DNA from: Roseococcus pinisoli
Lineage (GTDB): Bacteria; Pseudomonadota; Alphaproteobacteria; Acetobacterales; Acetobacteraceae
Reading direction: 5' to 3'
Assembly: GCF_018413645.1 (NCBI RefSeq)
Contig: NZ_JAHCDA010000001.1
Span: 186,001-250,000 of the forward strand
DNA: 64,000 nt
The notes below the pieces were generated by a model, which saw only the letters and a list, made by a program, of their open reading frames with translations, searched no databases and was not told the origin of the DNA. The translations under genes and the position numbers were made by a program. Positions 1 to 8,870 of this stretch are shown here, piece by piece; within the stretch, counting starts at the first letter, position 1, and each line of letters begins with the position of its first letter.

Positions 1-868
1 TCTTGGCGATGGCGCTCTCGAAGAAGGCGAGGCCGAGCGCCAGCACGCCCATCTTCACGATCCACAGCGCCAGCCCGATGCCCCAGGCCAGCGGCCCGCC
101 GCCCGCCGGCGCCGTGCCGAACGGAATGAAGATCGCGGCCAGCAGGGCGAACCACAGAGTCAGCTTCAACGCCGCCTGCATCTCCCAGACCGCGAGGTGC
201 CGGCCCGAGGCCTCCAGCAGCATCGCCTCGTGCACCATGGTGAGCTCCAGATGCGTCGCGGGATTGTCCACCGGGATGCGCGCATTCTCCGCCAGCATCA
301 CCGCGATCAGCGACAAGGCGGCGAAGAGCAGCGAGATGCGCAGGCCGACCGCACCCTCCCGCAGCGTCGCGGCGATGGCGTCGAGGTTGGAGCCCCCGGC
401 CAGCACGGCCAGGACCATGACGCAGACCAGCAGGGCGGGCTCGGCAAAGACCGCGAAGGTCATCTCGCGCGCCGCGCCCATGCCGCCGAAGGGCGTGCCG
501 GCATCGTGCCCATTCAGGGCGAGGCAGACGCGCGCCAGGGCGAGCAGCCCGCCGATCAGCACGAGATCCGCCAGCGGCGCCAGCAGCATGCCCTGCGCGA
601 AGCTCGGGATCAGGGCGGCGGCCAGCGCCGTGGCGCCGAGGGCGAGATAGGGCGTGGCCTGGGAGACCACGCTCGCCGTCTCGGCCATCACCGGGCGCTT
701 GCGCAGCAGCTTCAGGATATCGCGCCAGGGCTGCAGGAGATGCGGCCCGCGCCGCCCCATCAGCCGCGCCTTCAGCCAGCGCACCACGCCGACCAGCACC
801 GGCGCGACCGCCAGGATCAGCGCCACGTGCAGCAGCTGGGTGATGAGGCTGCCGAAGGCCTGGAGCAT
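1..868 (-). CDS. hyfC: HyfC/NuoH-like membrane subunit (partial, C-terminus outside window)
   Basis: About 289 residues can be read leftwards from the ATG at 868 and run off the left edge. The protein is strongly hydrophobic. It carries the NuoH/HyfC-family signature HLELTMVHEAML, preceded by RIPVDNPAT, which identifies the quinone-side membrane subunit of complex I and group 4 hydrogenases. In this family the subunit links the hydrophilic module to the proton-pumping subunits in the inner membrane. Its ATG overlaps the TGA of the HyfB-like gene (ATGA), so the two are translationally coupled. The hydrophilic subunits lie outside the window, so whether this is a true hydrogenase or an Ehr-type relative cannot be decided. 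Confidence 0.85.
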   Translation of the reverse strand, partial: MLQAFGSLITQLLHVALILAVAPVLVGVVRWLKARLMGRRGPHLLQPWRDILKLLRKRPVMAETASVVSQATPYLALGATALAAALIPSFAQGMLLAPLADLVLIGGLLALARVCLALNGHDAGTPFGGMGAAREMTFAVFAEPALLVCVMVLAVLAGGSNLDAIAATLREGAVGLRISLLFAALSLIAVMLAENARIPVDNPATHLELTMVHEAMLLEASGRHLAVWEMQAALKLTLWFALLAAIFIPFGTAPAGGGPLAWGIGLALWIVKMGVLALGLAFFESAIAK

Positions 869-2865
869 CAGCCGCGCTCCAGCCAGGCGACGAGGGACAG
901 CAGGCCCAGCAGCGTGCCGAAGGCGATGCCGAGATAGGCGCGCAGGGTCAGGTTGCGCAGCCCCTCGGCCTCGCGGGAGAGGCGGCGCCGGGCGCGGGCC
1001 AAGGGACGCAACAGCTGCGCGACGCCCCGGTCCTCCGCCGTCACGCGCAGCGTCGCCGGCTGGGCCGAGCCCGGGGCGGCCGCGCCGTGCCGCTCATGGA
1101 TCACCAGGGCGACGCCGCCCAGGCTGCGCCGGATGGGCTGGCCGAGGCCGGCGGCGCTGACCTGGCTGAGCGGGTCGCCGAAGGGCAGATGCGGCGGCGG
1201 TGCCATGAAGCCGCAGTCCCAGGCCGGCGCATGGACCGCCTCCAGCTTCGAGCGGCGTCGCACGGCGAAGACGAGGATGGTCACGGCGAGCGCCAGCAGG
1301 CCGGCCACCGCCCAGGGGGCGTAGCGCGTGCCGAGCTCACCCAGGGCAAGGTCGAAGCCCGCCACCGCGGGGCGGGCATTGGGGCCCAGCAGCACCTGGA
1401 TCGCCCCGCCGGCCAGGGACAGCATGGGCGCCGCCAGCACGGCCAGCAGCGCGCTCGCCACCGCCGGGATCAGGAGGGAGGCGCGCATCAGCCCGGTCGC
1501 GTCCTGGGCGCCGGCGGCCATGGGGGTGCGGGGCCGCCCGAGGAAGACGAGGCCGACGAAGCGCACCATCGCCGCCGCCGCCAGCCCCACGGCCATGCCC
1601 GTCACCGCCAGGGCTGCGGCCGCGACGAGCTGGACCGACATCTCCGCCACCCGGAAGCCCTGGATCAGCGATTGCAGCAGCAGCCACTCGCTCGCGAAGC
1701 CAGAGAAGGGCGGCAGCGCGGCGGCCGAGGCAGCGCCGAACATGGCGCAGCCCGCCACCCAGGGCATGCGATGGATCAGGCCGCCCAGCCGGTCGGGGTC
1801 GCGGCTGCCGGCGAGGCCGACCACCGCCCCGGCGCAGAGGAAGAGCAGCGCCTTGAAGCCGGCATGGTTCAGCGCATGCAGCAGCACCGCCGCCAGCGCC
1901 AGCGCGGCCAGCGGCCGCAGGTCGGCACCCCGGAAGAGCAGCGCGAGGCCGAGCCCCACCGCCATCAGCCCCATATTCTCGAGCGTGGAGCAGGCCAGGG
2001 CCGCCTTGATGTCCTGTTCGAGATTGGCGCGCAGCGCGCCGAGCAGCGCCGTCGCCCCCCCCACCGCGACCAGCGGCAGGCCCCACCAGAGCGGCTGGGC
2101 CGGACCCGCGAGGTCCAGCAGCATCCGCAGCATGACGTAGAGCGCGACCTTCACCATGGCGCCCGACATGAGCGCCGAGACCGGCGTCGCGGCGGCGGGA
2201 TGCGCCCGCGGCAGCCAGACGTGGAAGGGCACGAGCCCGGCCTTGGAGCCGGCGCCGAGCAGCACGAAGACCAGCACCGCGCCCGCCTGCCAGCCCTCGG
2301 GCGGCGTCGCGCGGATGGCGGCGAAGCCCAGCCCCGCCGGCGCCAGCAGCGCGAAGCCCGCGATCAGGCAGAGGCCGGAGAAGAGCGCGAAGCCGAGATA
2401 GAGTCCCGCCGTCCGCCGGCCCGGGCCGCGCGGATGCCGCGCCGCGATCAGGCCCCAGGAGGCGAGGGACATCACCTCGAAGCCCAGCAGCATCGAAAAT
2501 CCATCGGCCGCGACCAGCGCCGCGGCCATGCCGGCCAGGAAGAGCGGGAAGGCCGCGCCTTCCGCCCGCGGCGGCGGGGACGAGGCGGCGGCGAAGAGCG
2601 AGGCCGGGACGCCGACCAGCGCCAGGATCAGCAGGAACCAGGCCGAAAGCGCATCGACCGCGACCAGCGCGGGCGCCCAGGGCGGCCCGAAGGGCAGCGG
2701 CGTGGGCGGCACCTCCCCGCCCAGCAGGGCCGAGGCGCCGACGAGGCCCATCGCGCCCATCGCCACGGCGCAACCGAGGAAGGCGATCCGGGGCGCCCGC
2801 CCCGTGCCGCCCAGGACTGCGAGGACCAGAAGCGCCAGGAAGGCAAGGCCGAGCAGCGTCAGCAC
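868..2865 (-). CDS. hyfB: HyfB/NuoL-family proton-translocating subunit
   Basis: This is a 665-residue polytopic membrane protein of the NuoL/M/N and MrpA antiporter superfamily. The usual ion-path landmarks are visible: a glutamate in GFEVMSLASWGL near residue 130, and a lysine in GAGSKAGLVPFHVWLP near residue 208 followed by AHPAAATPVSALMSG. Length and context match hydrogenase-4 subunit B rather than NuoL. The start is GTG at 2865. It is the first gene of a leftward operon that continues with hyfC. Expected role: proton or sodium translocation in the inner membrane coupled to electron transfer by partner subunits not in view. Confidence 0.85.
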   Translation of the reverse strand: MLTLLGLAFLALLVLAVLGGTGRAPRIAFLGCAVAMGAMGLVGASALLGGEVPPTPLPFGPPWAPALVAVDALSAWFLLILALVGVPASLFAAASSPPPRAEGAAFPLFLAGMAAALVAADGFSMLLGFEVMSLASWGLIAARHPRGPGRRTAGLYLGFALFSGLCLIAGFALLAPAGLGFAAIRATPPEGWQAGAVLVFVLLGAGSKAGLVPFHVWLPRAHPAAATPVSALMSGAMVKVALYVMLRMLLDLAGPAQPLWWGLPLVAVGGATALLGALRANLEQDIKAALACSTLENMGLMAVGLGLALLFRGADLRPLAALALAAVLLHALNHAGFKALLFLCAGAVVGLAGSRDPDRLGGLIHRMPWVAGCAMFGAASAAALPPFSGFASEWLLLQSLIQGFRVAEMSVQLVAAAALAVTGMAVGLAAAAMVRFVGLVFLGRPRTPMAAGAQDATGLMRASLLIPAVASALLAVLAAPMLSLAGGAIQVLLGPNARPAVAGFDLALGELGTRYAPWAVAGLLALAVTILVFAVRRRSKLEAVHAPAWDCGFMAPPPHLPFGDPLSQVSAAGLGQPIRRSLGGVALVIHERHGAAAPGSAQPATLRVTAEDRGVAQLLRPLARARRRLSREAEGLRNLTLRAYLGIAFGTLLGLLSLVAWLERG

Positions 2866-3054
2866 CCGCCCGGTCCCCGGCCCTCAGCGTCGATTCGCGT
2901 CCCCATGTCAGGGAGTTTAGGCGTCCCCGACGCCAGGGGCGAGGTCGAGGCACTGGACATTCGCCAAATCATCTTTACGGAACGAAAAAGGGAGATGTCA
3001 TCGGACCGCACCGCCGGACCGCCCATCGCGCCGCGTTCTGGAGGGTCATCGGGG

Positions 3055-3603
3055 ATGAAGCTGCTTCTCGCCTTCAGCCGGGGCGTGGACTGGATGAACG
3101 AGAAGTTCGGCCGGGTCGCCGACTGGTGCGTTCTGCTGGCCTGCGCGGTCAGCGCCGGCAACGCCTTCAGCCGCTACGGCTTCAACCTCTCCTCCAACGC
3201 CTGGCTCGAGGTGCAGTGGTACCTCTTCGCCGCCGTGGTCATGCTCGGCGCCAGCTACACCCTGTACCGGAACGAGCATGTGCGCGTGGACCTGGTCTTC
3301 GGCTCGCTGGGCGAGCGAGGGCGCCTCTACGTGGATATCTTCGGCCTCGTCTTCTTCCTGCTGCCCGGCATGATGCTGCTGGCCTGGATGACCTGGCCCT
3401 ACTTTCTCGACTCCCTCCTGCGCGGCGAGACCTCTCCGGCACCGGGGGGGATGCTGCGATGGCCCGCCAAGCTGCTGATGCCCCTCGGCTTCTTCCTGCT
3501 CGTGCTGCAGGGGCTCTCCGAGCTGGTGAAGCGCGTCGCGTTGCTGCGCGGGCAGCCCGGGCAGGTCGACATCGTCACCGACTATCACCGGCCCGAGCAA
3601 TAA
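3055..3603 (+). CDS. dctQ: TRAP transporter small permease (DctQ family)
   Basis: This 182-residue protein has four hydrophobic segments and the DctQ pattern, including a NAWLEVQWYLFA stretch and YTLYRNEHVRVDL after the second segment. This style is typical of the mannitol/chloroaromatic TRAP subgroup. The ATG at 3055 is preferred because GGAGG at 3040-3044 sits about ten bases upstream; an in-frame ATG at 2995 would add 20 residues. The protein scaffolds the large permease, whose gene begins four bases after this stop. No periplasmic receptor (DctP) gene flanks the pair, so the substrate cannot be predicted. Confidence 0.88.
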   Translation: MKLLLAFSRGVDWMNEKFGRVADWCVLLACAVSAGNAFSRYGFNLSSNAWLEVQWYLFAAVVMLGASYTLYRNEHVRVDLVFGSLGERGRLYVDIFGLVFFLLPGMMLLAWMTWPYFLDSLLRGETSPAPGGMLRWPAKLLMPLGFFLLVLQGLSELVKRVALLRGQPGQVDIVTDYHRPEQ

Positions 3604-3607
3604 CGCC

Positions 3608-5017
3608 ATGACCCTCGATCTGATGCCGCCGCTGATGTTCGGCGGCCTGGTGGTCTTCCTGCTGATCGGCTTCCCGGTCGCCTTCAGCCTTTCGGCGGTG
3701 GGGCTGTTCTTCGGCTTCCTCTCGATCGAGCTGGGCTTCTTCAACACCGCCTATCTGGGAAATCTCCCGCTGCGGATCTTCGGCATCCTGTCGAACGACC
3801 TGCTGCTCTCCATCCCCTTCTTCACGCTCATGGGCGCGATCCTGGAGCGCTGCGGCCTGGCGGAGGACCTGCTCGAGGGCACGGGTCAGCTCTTCGGGAA
3901 GATCCCCGGCGGCCTGGCCTATGCCGTCATCCTGGTGGGCGCCGTGCTGGGCGCCATCACCGGCACGGTCGCGGCCTCGGTCATCGCCATGGGCATGATC
4001 TCCCTGCCGATCATGATCCGCTACGGCTACGACACCCGGATCGCCACGGGCGTGATCGCAGCCTCGGGCACCATCACCCAGGTCATCCCGCCCTCGCTGG
4101 TGCTGATCATCCTGGGCGATCAGCTCGGGCGCTCGGTCGGCGACATGTATGCCGGCGCCATCGGCGTCTCGGTGCTGCAGATCCTGATCTTCATGGCCTT
4201 CATCGCGGGCGTGGCGATCTTCGCGCCCCACAAGGTCCCGCCGCTGCCGCCCGAGGCGCTGGTCCCGCGCGGCTGGCCGCTCTACTGGCGGGTGCTGAAG
4301 GGCATGGTGCCCTCGATCGTGCTCATCCTGCTGGTGCTGGGCACCATCTTCATGGGCCTCGCGACGCCGACCGAGGCCGGCGCGATGGGCACCGCGGGCG
4401 CCGTGGTCCTGGCCATGATGAATGGCCGCTTCACCTGGAAGCTGATGCGCGAGGCGATGGGCAACACCATGCGCCTGACCAGCATGGTGATCTTCATCCT
4501 GATCGGCGCCACGGTGTTCAGCCTGGTGTTCCAGGGCGTCGACGGCTCGCATTGGGTCGAACACCTGCTGAGCCACCTGCCCGGCGGGCAGGTCGGCTTC
4601 CTGATCTTCGTGAACGTCTTCGTCTTCCTCCTGGCCTTCTTCCTCGATTTCTTCGAGATCGCCTTCATCATCATCCCGCTGCTCGCCCCGGTGGCGACCA
4701 AGCTGGACATCGACCTCGTCTGGTTCGGCGTGCTGCTCTGCATCAACCTGCAGACGAGCTTCATGCACCCGCCCTTCGGCTTCGCGCTCTTCTACCTGCG
4801 CAGCATCGCGCCGAAGTCGCTGCCCACGAAGGACATCTACCTCGGCGCGATCCCGTGGCTGTTCCTGCAGCTGCTGCTGGTGGCCATCGTGATCTTCTGG
4901 CCGCAGAGCGTGACCTACTTCGTGCACCGCGAGTCCGGGGTGGACCCGGCCAGCGTCACCATCGAGGTCCCTCCCTCGCCGCCGCAGGACGAGGATGCGA
5001 TGCCGGTGTTCAGGTAG
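3608..5017 (+). CDS. dctM: TRAP transporter large permease (DctM family)
   Basis: This 469-residue, very hydrophobic protein has the family's repeated loops, such as GAITGTVAASVIAMG, GTITQVIPPSLVL and ATPTEAGAMG. It forms the transport channel of a tripartite ATP-independent periplasmic transporter, driven by a sodium or proton gradient. The segment TSFMHPPFGFALFYLRS near the C-terminus is also typical of this subgroup. It follows dctQ by four bases and must be co-transcribed with it. The charged, proline-rich C-terminal tail after the last membrane segment is unremarkable. Substrate is unknown without the receptor. Confidence 0.92.
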   Translation: MTLDLMPPLMFGGLVVFLLIGFPVAFSLSAVGLFFGFLSIELGFFNTAYLGNLPLRIFGILSNDLLLSIPFFTLMGAILERCGLAEDLLEGTGQLFGKIPGGLAYAVILVGAVLGAITGTVAASVIAMGMISLPIMIRYGYDTRIATGVIAASGTITQVIPPSLVLIILGDQLGRSVGDMYAGAIGVSVLQILIFMAFIAGVAIFAPHKVPPLPPEALVPRGWPLYWRVLKGMVPSIVLILLVLGTIFMGLATPTEAGAMGTAGAVVLAMMNGRFTWKLMREAMGNTMRLTSMVIFILIGATVFSLVFQGVDGSHWVEHLLSHLPGGQVGFLIFVNVFVFLLAFFLDFFEIAFIIIPLLAPVATKLDIDLVWFGVLLCINLQTSFMHPPFGFALFYLRSIAPKSLPTKDIYLGAIPWLFLQLLLVAIVIFWPQSVTYFVHRESGVDPASVTIEVPPSPPQDEDAMPVFR

Positions 5018-5033
5018 CCCCGGACGCCGACCG

Positions 5034-5864
5034 CTAAAGCATCGCCAGCGAGCGCTTGCGCCGCGGCGGCGGGAAGGCGGCATCCAGCGCCGCGTGTTCT
5101 TCCGCCGTCAGCACGATCTCGCGCGCCGCCGCGTTCAGCCGCACATGCTCGGGCCGCGTCGCCTTGGGGATGCTGATCACGCCCGGCTTCGAAAGCGTCC
5201 AGGCCAGGGCGATCTGCGCCGGGGTCACCCCACGCGCCTTCGCCAGCCGCACGAGCTCCGGGTGCCGCAGCAGCGCGCCGCCCTGCCCGACCGGGGAATA
5301 GGCCATCACCGGCATGCCCTGGTCGGCGCAGAAGGGCAGCAGGTCGAATTCCGGCCCGCGATGCTCGAGGTTCAGCAGCACCTGATCGGTGGCGCAGTCG
5401 GCCAGCGCCGGGCCCAGCTCCTCCAGATCGTCCACGTCGAGGTTGGAGACGCCCCAGCGCAAAATTTTTCCCGCGCTGCGCATCCGTTCCATGGCCTCGA
5501 CCGTCTCTTCCAGAGGAACGGAGCCGCGCCAATGAAGGAGGTAGAGATCTATCGTTTCAGTTTGGAGGCGCTTCAGGCTGCGCTCGCAGGCCTGCGGCAG
5601 GCCGCGGCGCGAGGCATTGTGCGGATAGACCTTGGAGACGAGGAAAACCTTGTCGCGCTGACCCGCAATGGCCTCCGCCACCACTTCTTCCGCGCCCCCC
5701 TCGCCGTACATCTCGGCGGTGTCGACCAGCGTCAGGCCGAGCTCGATGCCCAGCCGCAGGGCGGCGGCCTCGGCCTTCCGGTCGCTGCCCCGCTCGCCCA
5801 TATGCCAGGTCCCCTGGCCGAGGGCGGGGACCTCAGTGCCGTCGGGCCATCTCACAAGTGACAT
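5034..5864 (-). CDS. aldo/keto reductase
   Basis: This 276-residue NADPH-dependent oxidoreductase has a TIM-barrel fold. The catalytic tetrad is recognisable: Asp and Tyr in DTAEMYG, Lys in LVSKVYP, and His in LLHWRG. WGVSNLD and the late SIPKATRPEHV cofactor-binding segment follow. It reduces aldehydes or ketones in the cytoplasm, and the sequence does not reveal the substrate. It is convergent with dctM (16 bases apart) and divergent from the IalB-like gene, so it stands as a single-gene unit. Confidence 0.9.
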   Translation of the reverse strand: MSLVRWPDGTEVPALGQGTWHMGERGSDRKAEAAALRLGIELGLTLVDTAEMYGEGGAEEVVAEAIAGQRDKVFLVSKVYPHNASRRGLPQACERSLKRLQTETIDLYLLHWRGSVPLEETVEAMERMRSAGKILRWGVSNLDVDDLEELGPALADCATDQVLLNLEHRGPEFDLLPFCADQGMPVMAYSPVGQGGALLRHPELVRLAKARGVTPAQIALAWTLSKPGVISIPKATRPEHVRLNAAAREIVLTAEEHAALDAAFPPPRRKRSLAML

Positions 5865-5899
5865 CGTCGTTCCTCCAGCCGGCTGGTAGACTAGCGCCC

Positions 5900-6526
5900 A
5901 TGAGCAAGCTTGCCACCTTCCTCGCCCCGCCCCTGCTTTCCACGACCCTGCTGGCGGGCGCCGCCCTGGCCCAGCCCTCCGTCGAGGAGATCGGCAGCTG
6001 GCGCCTCAGCTGCGCGACGGACCGCATGACCGACCGCAGCGCCTGCACCCTCGCCCATCGCGACTGGGTGGAGCGGCCGACCGTCGGCGCCGGCCTGGCG
6101 CTCGAGATCCAGGATCGCGGCGGCAAGCTGGTGCCGGTGGTGACGGCACGCGACCTCTCGCTGGACAGCGCCTCGCGCGCCGTGCTGGCCGTCGCGGGCT
6201 CAGCCCAGCTGCGTTTCGACCGCAACGAGATGATGGAGCTCCCCTGCGGGCTGGAAGGCCGCAACCTCGTCTGCGCACCCCGCCGCGCCGATGTCGAGCG
6301 CGCCGCGCAGGAGCTTCCCTCCGCCGGGCGGGCGCTGGTCCGCATGGCGGGCCTCGGCAGCAGCACGACGGCGGCGACCGAACCGGCCGAGCTGCGCCTC
6401 GCCGGCACGGCCAATGCCCTCGCCCGCCTGCGCACGATGCAGCCCGCGGGCTCCGCCCCGCCGCCGGCCGAGCCGGGCCTCGGCCTGCGCGACATCTTCG
6501 ACCGCCTGCAAAGCCTCGTGAGATGA
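5900..6526 (+). CDS. periplasmic IalB-like protein
   Basis: This 208-residue protein has a Sec signal peptide ending near ALAQP. The mature part begins with a WRLSC-type motif and carries paired cysteines and alternating hydrophobic strands, which resembles the invasion-associated-locus-B family. The assignment is tentative. The ATG at 5900 is chosen because it starts exactly at the signal peptide; an upstream in-frame ATG at 5858 would put 14 unlikely residues before it. The stop overlaps the start of the sigma factor gene (ATGA), so it heads the regulatory operon and may be its sensor or an output. Confidence 0.55.
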   Translation: MSKLATFLAPPLLSTTLLAGAALAQPSVEEIGSWRLSCATDRMTDRSACTLAHRDWVERPTVGAGLALEIQDRGGKLVPVVTARDLSLDSASRAVLAVAGSAQLRFDRNEMMELPCGLEGRNLVCAPRRADVERAAQELPSAGRALVRMAGLGSSTTAATEPAELRLAGTANALARLRTMQPAGSAPPPAEPGLGLRDIFDRLQSLVR

Positions 6527-7053
6527 GCGACACCGCCGCCCTGCTGGTCCGCATTGCCGGCGGCGACCGGGCGGCGCTGCATGCGCTCTACAAGGCGCAG
6601 TCGGTGCGCCTCTTCGGGATCGCCATGGCGATCCTGCGCGATCGCGACCAGGCGGCGGACGCGCTTCATGACGGCTTCCTCAACATCGCGCGGCGCGCCG
6701 CCTCCTTCGACGCCGCCATGGGCGCGCCCGAGGCCTGGACGGGCGCCGTCATCCGGCACGCGGCGCTGGACATCGCCCGCCGCCGGGGCCGCGAGATGCC
6801 GACCGACGACGCGACGCTCGGCGACCGGCCGGTCGAGGCGACGCAGCTCAGCGCCATCGCCGATGGCGAGGAGGGCGCGCGGCTGCGCTCCTGCCTCGAG
6901 CAGCTGCCCGAGAAGAATCGCCGCGGGATCCTCCTGGCCTTCGTGGACGGGCTGTCGCATCCGCAGATCGCGGCGCGGCTCGAACTGCCGCTCGGCACCG
7001 TGAAGGCCTGGATCCGCCGCGGTCTGCTCAGCCTCAGGGAGTGCCTGGCATGA
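6523..7053 (+). CDS. ECF RNA polymerase sigma factor
   Basis: This is a 176-residue group 4 sigma-70 protein. Region 2 lies around residues 15-50 (AMAILRDRDQAADALHDGFL). Region 4, around residues 120-170, has a helix-turn-helix in LSHPQIAARLELPLGTVKAWIRRG. It directs RNA polymerase to a small stress regulon. The start overlaps the IalB-like gene and the stop overlaps the anti-sigma start (ATGA both times), a strongly coupled arrangement. The pairing with an RskA-type anti-sigma and a DUF4394 protein suggests the SigK-like group. Confidence 0.92.
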   Translation: MSDTAALLVRIAGGDRAALHALYKAQSVRLFGIAMAILRDRDQAADALHDGFLNIARRAASFDAAMGAPEAWTGAVIRHAALDIARRRGREMPTDDATLGDRPVEATQLSAIADGEEGARLRSCLEQLPEKNRRGILLAFVDGLSHPQIAARLELPLGTVKAWIRRGLLSLRECLA

Positions 7054-7724
7054 CCCCGGAGGAACGCGACGCGCTGGCCGGCGAATATGTGCTGGGCACG
7101 CTGGAGGCCCGGGAAGCGGCCGAGCTGCGCGCGCGAATGGAGACCGATGCCGAGCTGGCCGCCGCCGTCGCGGCCTGGGAGCAGCGCCTCGCGCCCCTGC
7201 TCACCCTGGCGCCGCCGGAAGCGCCGCCGCCCGAGCTCTGGGCGCGGATCGAGCGCGGCCTGGGCCTGGCCCTGGCCCCGGCCACCGCACGCCCCCGCTG
7301 GCGCTTCCCCTGGCCCGCGCTGGGCCTCGGCGCCAGCGCGGTGGCGGCCGGGCTCGCCGCCTTCATCCTGCTGCGCCCCGCGCCCCAGGCCCCGCTGATG
7401 ACAGTGCTGCTGACCAGCAGCGACCAGCCCGCCTGGCTCGTCGAGGCGGCGGGCGACACCATTCGCCTCGCCGCGCTCAACCGGCGCGCGGTCGAGCCCG
7501 GGCGCGTCGCCCAGCTCTGGGCGCTGCCCCAGGGCGCGACGGCACCGACCTCGCTGGGCCTCGTGCCCGAGGCCGGGCGCTTCAGCGTGACGCCCACGAC
7601 GCTCCGCCCCTCGCCCGGCATGCTGATCGAGATCACGCTGGAGCCGCCGGGCGGCTCGCCCACGGGCCGCCCCACCGGGCCCATCCTGTTCATCGGGCGG
7701 CTCAGCGAGGCCGGCGGGAGCTGA
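7050..7724 (+). CDS. RskA-type anti-sigma factor
   Basis: This 224-residue single-pass membrane protein has a cytoplasmic N-terminal helical domain (YVLGTLEAREAAELRARM) of the anti-sigma-K type. One transmembrane segment follows near residues 90-110, then a periplasmic RskA C-terminal domain with PAWLVEAAGD and AQLWALPQG. It should sequester the sigma factor encoded just upstream and release it on an envelope signal. The ATG at 7050 is preferred because it overlaps the sigma stop as ATGA; an ATG nine bases earlier is also in frame. Confidence 0.88.
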   Translation: MTPEERDALAGEYVLGTLEAREAAELRARMETDAELAAAVAAWEQRLAPLLTLAPPEAPPPELWARIERGLGLALAPATARPRWRFPWPALGLGASAVAAGLAAFILLRPAPQAPLMTVLLTSSDQPAWLVEAAGDTIRLAALNRRAVEPGRVAQLWALPQGATAPTSLGLVPEAGRFSVTPTTLRPSPGMLIEITLEPPGGSPTGRPTGPILFIGRLSEAGGS

Positions 7725-7769
7725 ACTTCCGCCGCGTCGACATCAAAAGAAAAGAATCGCAGGCTTCGC

Positions 7770-7798
7770 TGCATCCATCCGGCAGCGCGCTCCGTAAC
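7770..7798 (+). promoter_or_regulatory. possible ECF-type promoter for the DUF4394 gene
   Basis: TGCATC at 7770-7775 and CGTAAC at 7793-7798 are separated by 17 bases and lie 47 bases before the ATG at 7846. A C/G-rich -10 with CGTA and this spacing would suit an ECF sigma factor, and the gene sits next to one. No second copy was found upstream of the sigma operon, so support is weak. Confidence 0.25.
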
Positions 7799-7845
7799 GC
7801 AGGCAGCGAGGCGATCACGCCGCGCGACAACGGAGACGAATCGCC

Positions 7846-8628
7846 ATGAAGCATCCCCTTCGCCTCGCGCTGCTCGGCACGGTCGCCCTGCTCGCCTCGA
7901 CCGCCGCCCAGGCCGCCACGCTGATCGGCCTGACCGGCGACAACAAGCTCATCCGCATCGACAGCGAGACGCGCCGCGCGAGCCCCGCCACCGCCATCAC
8001 CGGCACGAATGGCCGGGTGGTCGGCATCGACCAGCGCCCGCAGGATGGCCGCCTCTACGGCATCACCAGCCAGGGCCAGATCGTCACCATCGATGCCCAG
8101 TCCGGCCGCGCGACGCAGGTGAGCCAGCTGAACGTGCCCTTCCAGGCTGCCGGCCACGCCATCTTCGACTTCAACCCGGTGGCGAACCGCGTGCGCATCA
8201 TCGGCATGGACGGCCAGAACCTGCGCGTGAACGTCGAGACGGGCGAGGCGGTGACCGACGGCCGCCTCAAGAACGCCGAGGGCAGCCCCGCCGCCGCGCA
8301 GATGCCCCGCGTCACGGCCGGCGCCTATACCAACAGCATGGCGGGCGCGACCGCGACGATGCTGCTGACCATCGACACCTCGACCCGCAGCCTCAACGTC
8401 CAGAATCCGCCCAATGACGGCGTGCAGAGCCCCCGCGCGCCCCTTTCCGCCCAGGTGCCGGCGAATGTCGCCTTCGACATCCTGAGCGACGGCACGAGCA
8501 ACCAGGGCTTCGTGATGGCGGGCGCGACCCTGCATTCGCTGGACCTCGCCAGCGGCGCACTGACCCCGCGCGGCACGGTGACCCTGCCGCGCGGCACGAG
8601 CGTGATCGACATCGCCGCGATGCGGTGA
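7846..8628 (+). CDS. exported DUF4394 domain protein
   Basis: This 260-residue protein has a signal peptide ending ASTAAQAA. A beta-propeller-like DUF4394 domain follows, with repeated GLTGDNKLIRID, GIDQRPQDGRLYGIT and FDFNPVANRVRIIG elements. The biochemical function of the family is unknown. Genes of this family are often found beside sigma-K/anti-sigma-K pairs, as here, so it is probably a regulon member. It starts at an ATG preceded by CGGAGACGAATCGCC and is separated from the anti-sigma gene by 121 bases, which leaves room for its own promoter. Confidence 0.85.
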   Translation: MKHPLRLALLGTVALLASTAAQAATLIGLTGDNKLIRIDSETRRASPATAITGTNGRVVGIDQRPQDGRLYGITSQGQIVTIDAQSGRATQVSQLNVPFQAAGHAIFDFNPVANRVRIIGMDGQNLRVNVETGEAVTDGRLKNAEGSPAAAQMPRVTAGAYTNSMAGATATMLLTIDTSTRSLNVQNPPNDGVQSPRAPLSAQVPANVAFDILSDGTSNQGFVMAGATLHSLDLASGALTPRGTVTLPRGTSVIDIAAMR

Positions 8629-8870
8629 AGAAGCGCGCCCCCGCGCGTTGACCAGGACTGCCGCGCCTGATGCCCCGGCTCCTCCCCGGGGCCTCTCCGG
8701 CGCGGGCGCGCGGGGGAAAGCGCCGCCGCCATTCGGGCTCCCCTGGATGGCGGCGTGCGCGTCTCCGGGCCCGCACCTCATGATTTCGGGGCCCGATGCT
8801 TCGGCCGCCGCCGAAACTGCGGCCGGGATTTTCCCGGCAAAGGGCGCTCCCACAACGAAGGAGCCTCCCC
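8629..8870. other. intergenic region with GC-rich hairpins
   Basis: No gene is seen. It holds several short GC inverted repeats, including GCCGGGA/TCCCGGC at 8822-8838, which lies in the presumed leader of the RidA gene about 20 bases before its ribosome binding site (AAGGAG at 8858-8863). The leftmost hairpins may end transcription of the DUF4394 gene. Confidence 0.4.

Noticed and set aside
1087-3054. Long rightward open frame opposite hyfB
   Set aside because: Its product is low-complexity Arg/Gln/His-rich sequence, the usual antisense shadow in G+C-rich DNA; only the last 182 codons are the real dctQ.
3575-5083. Long leftward frame opposite dctM
   Set aside because: Asp/His/Glu-rich repetitive product with no domain; complement of membrane-protein codons.
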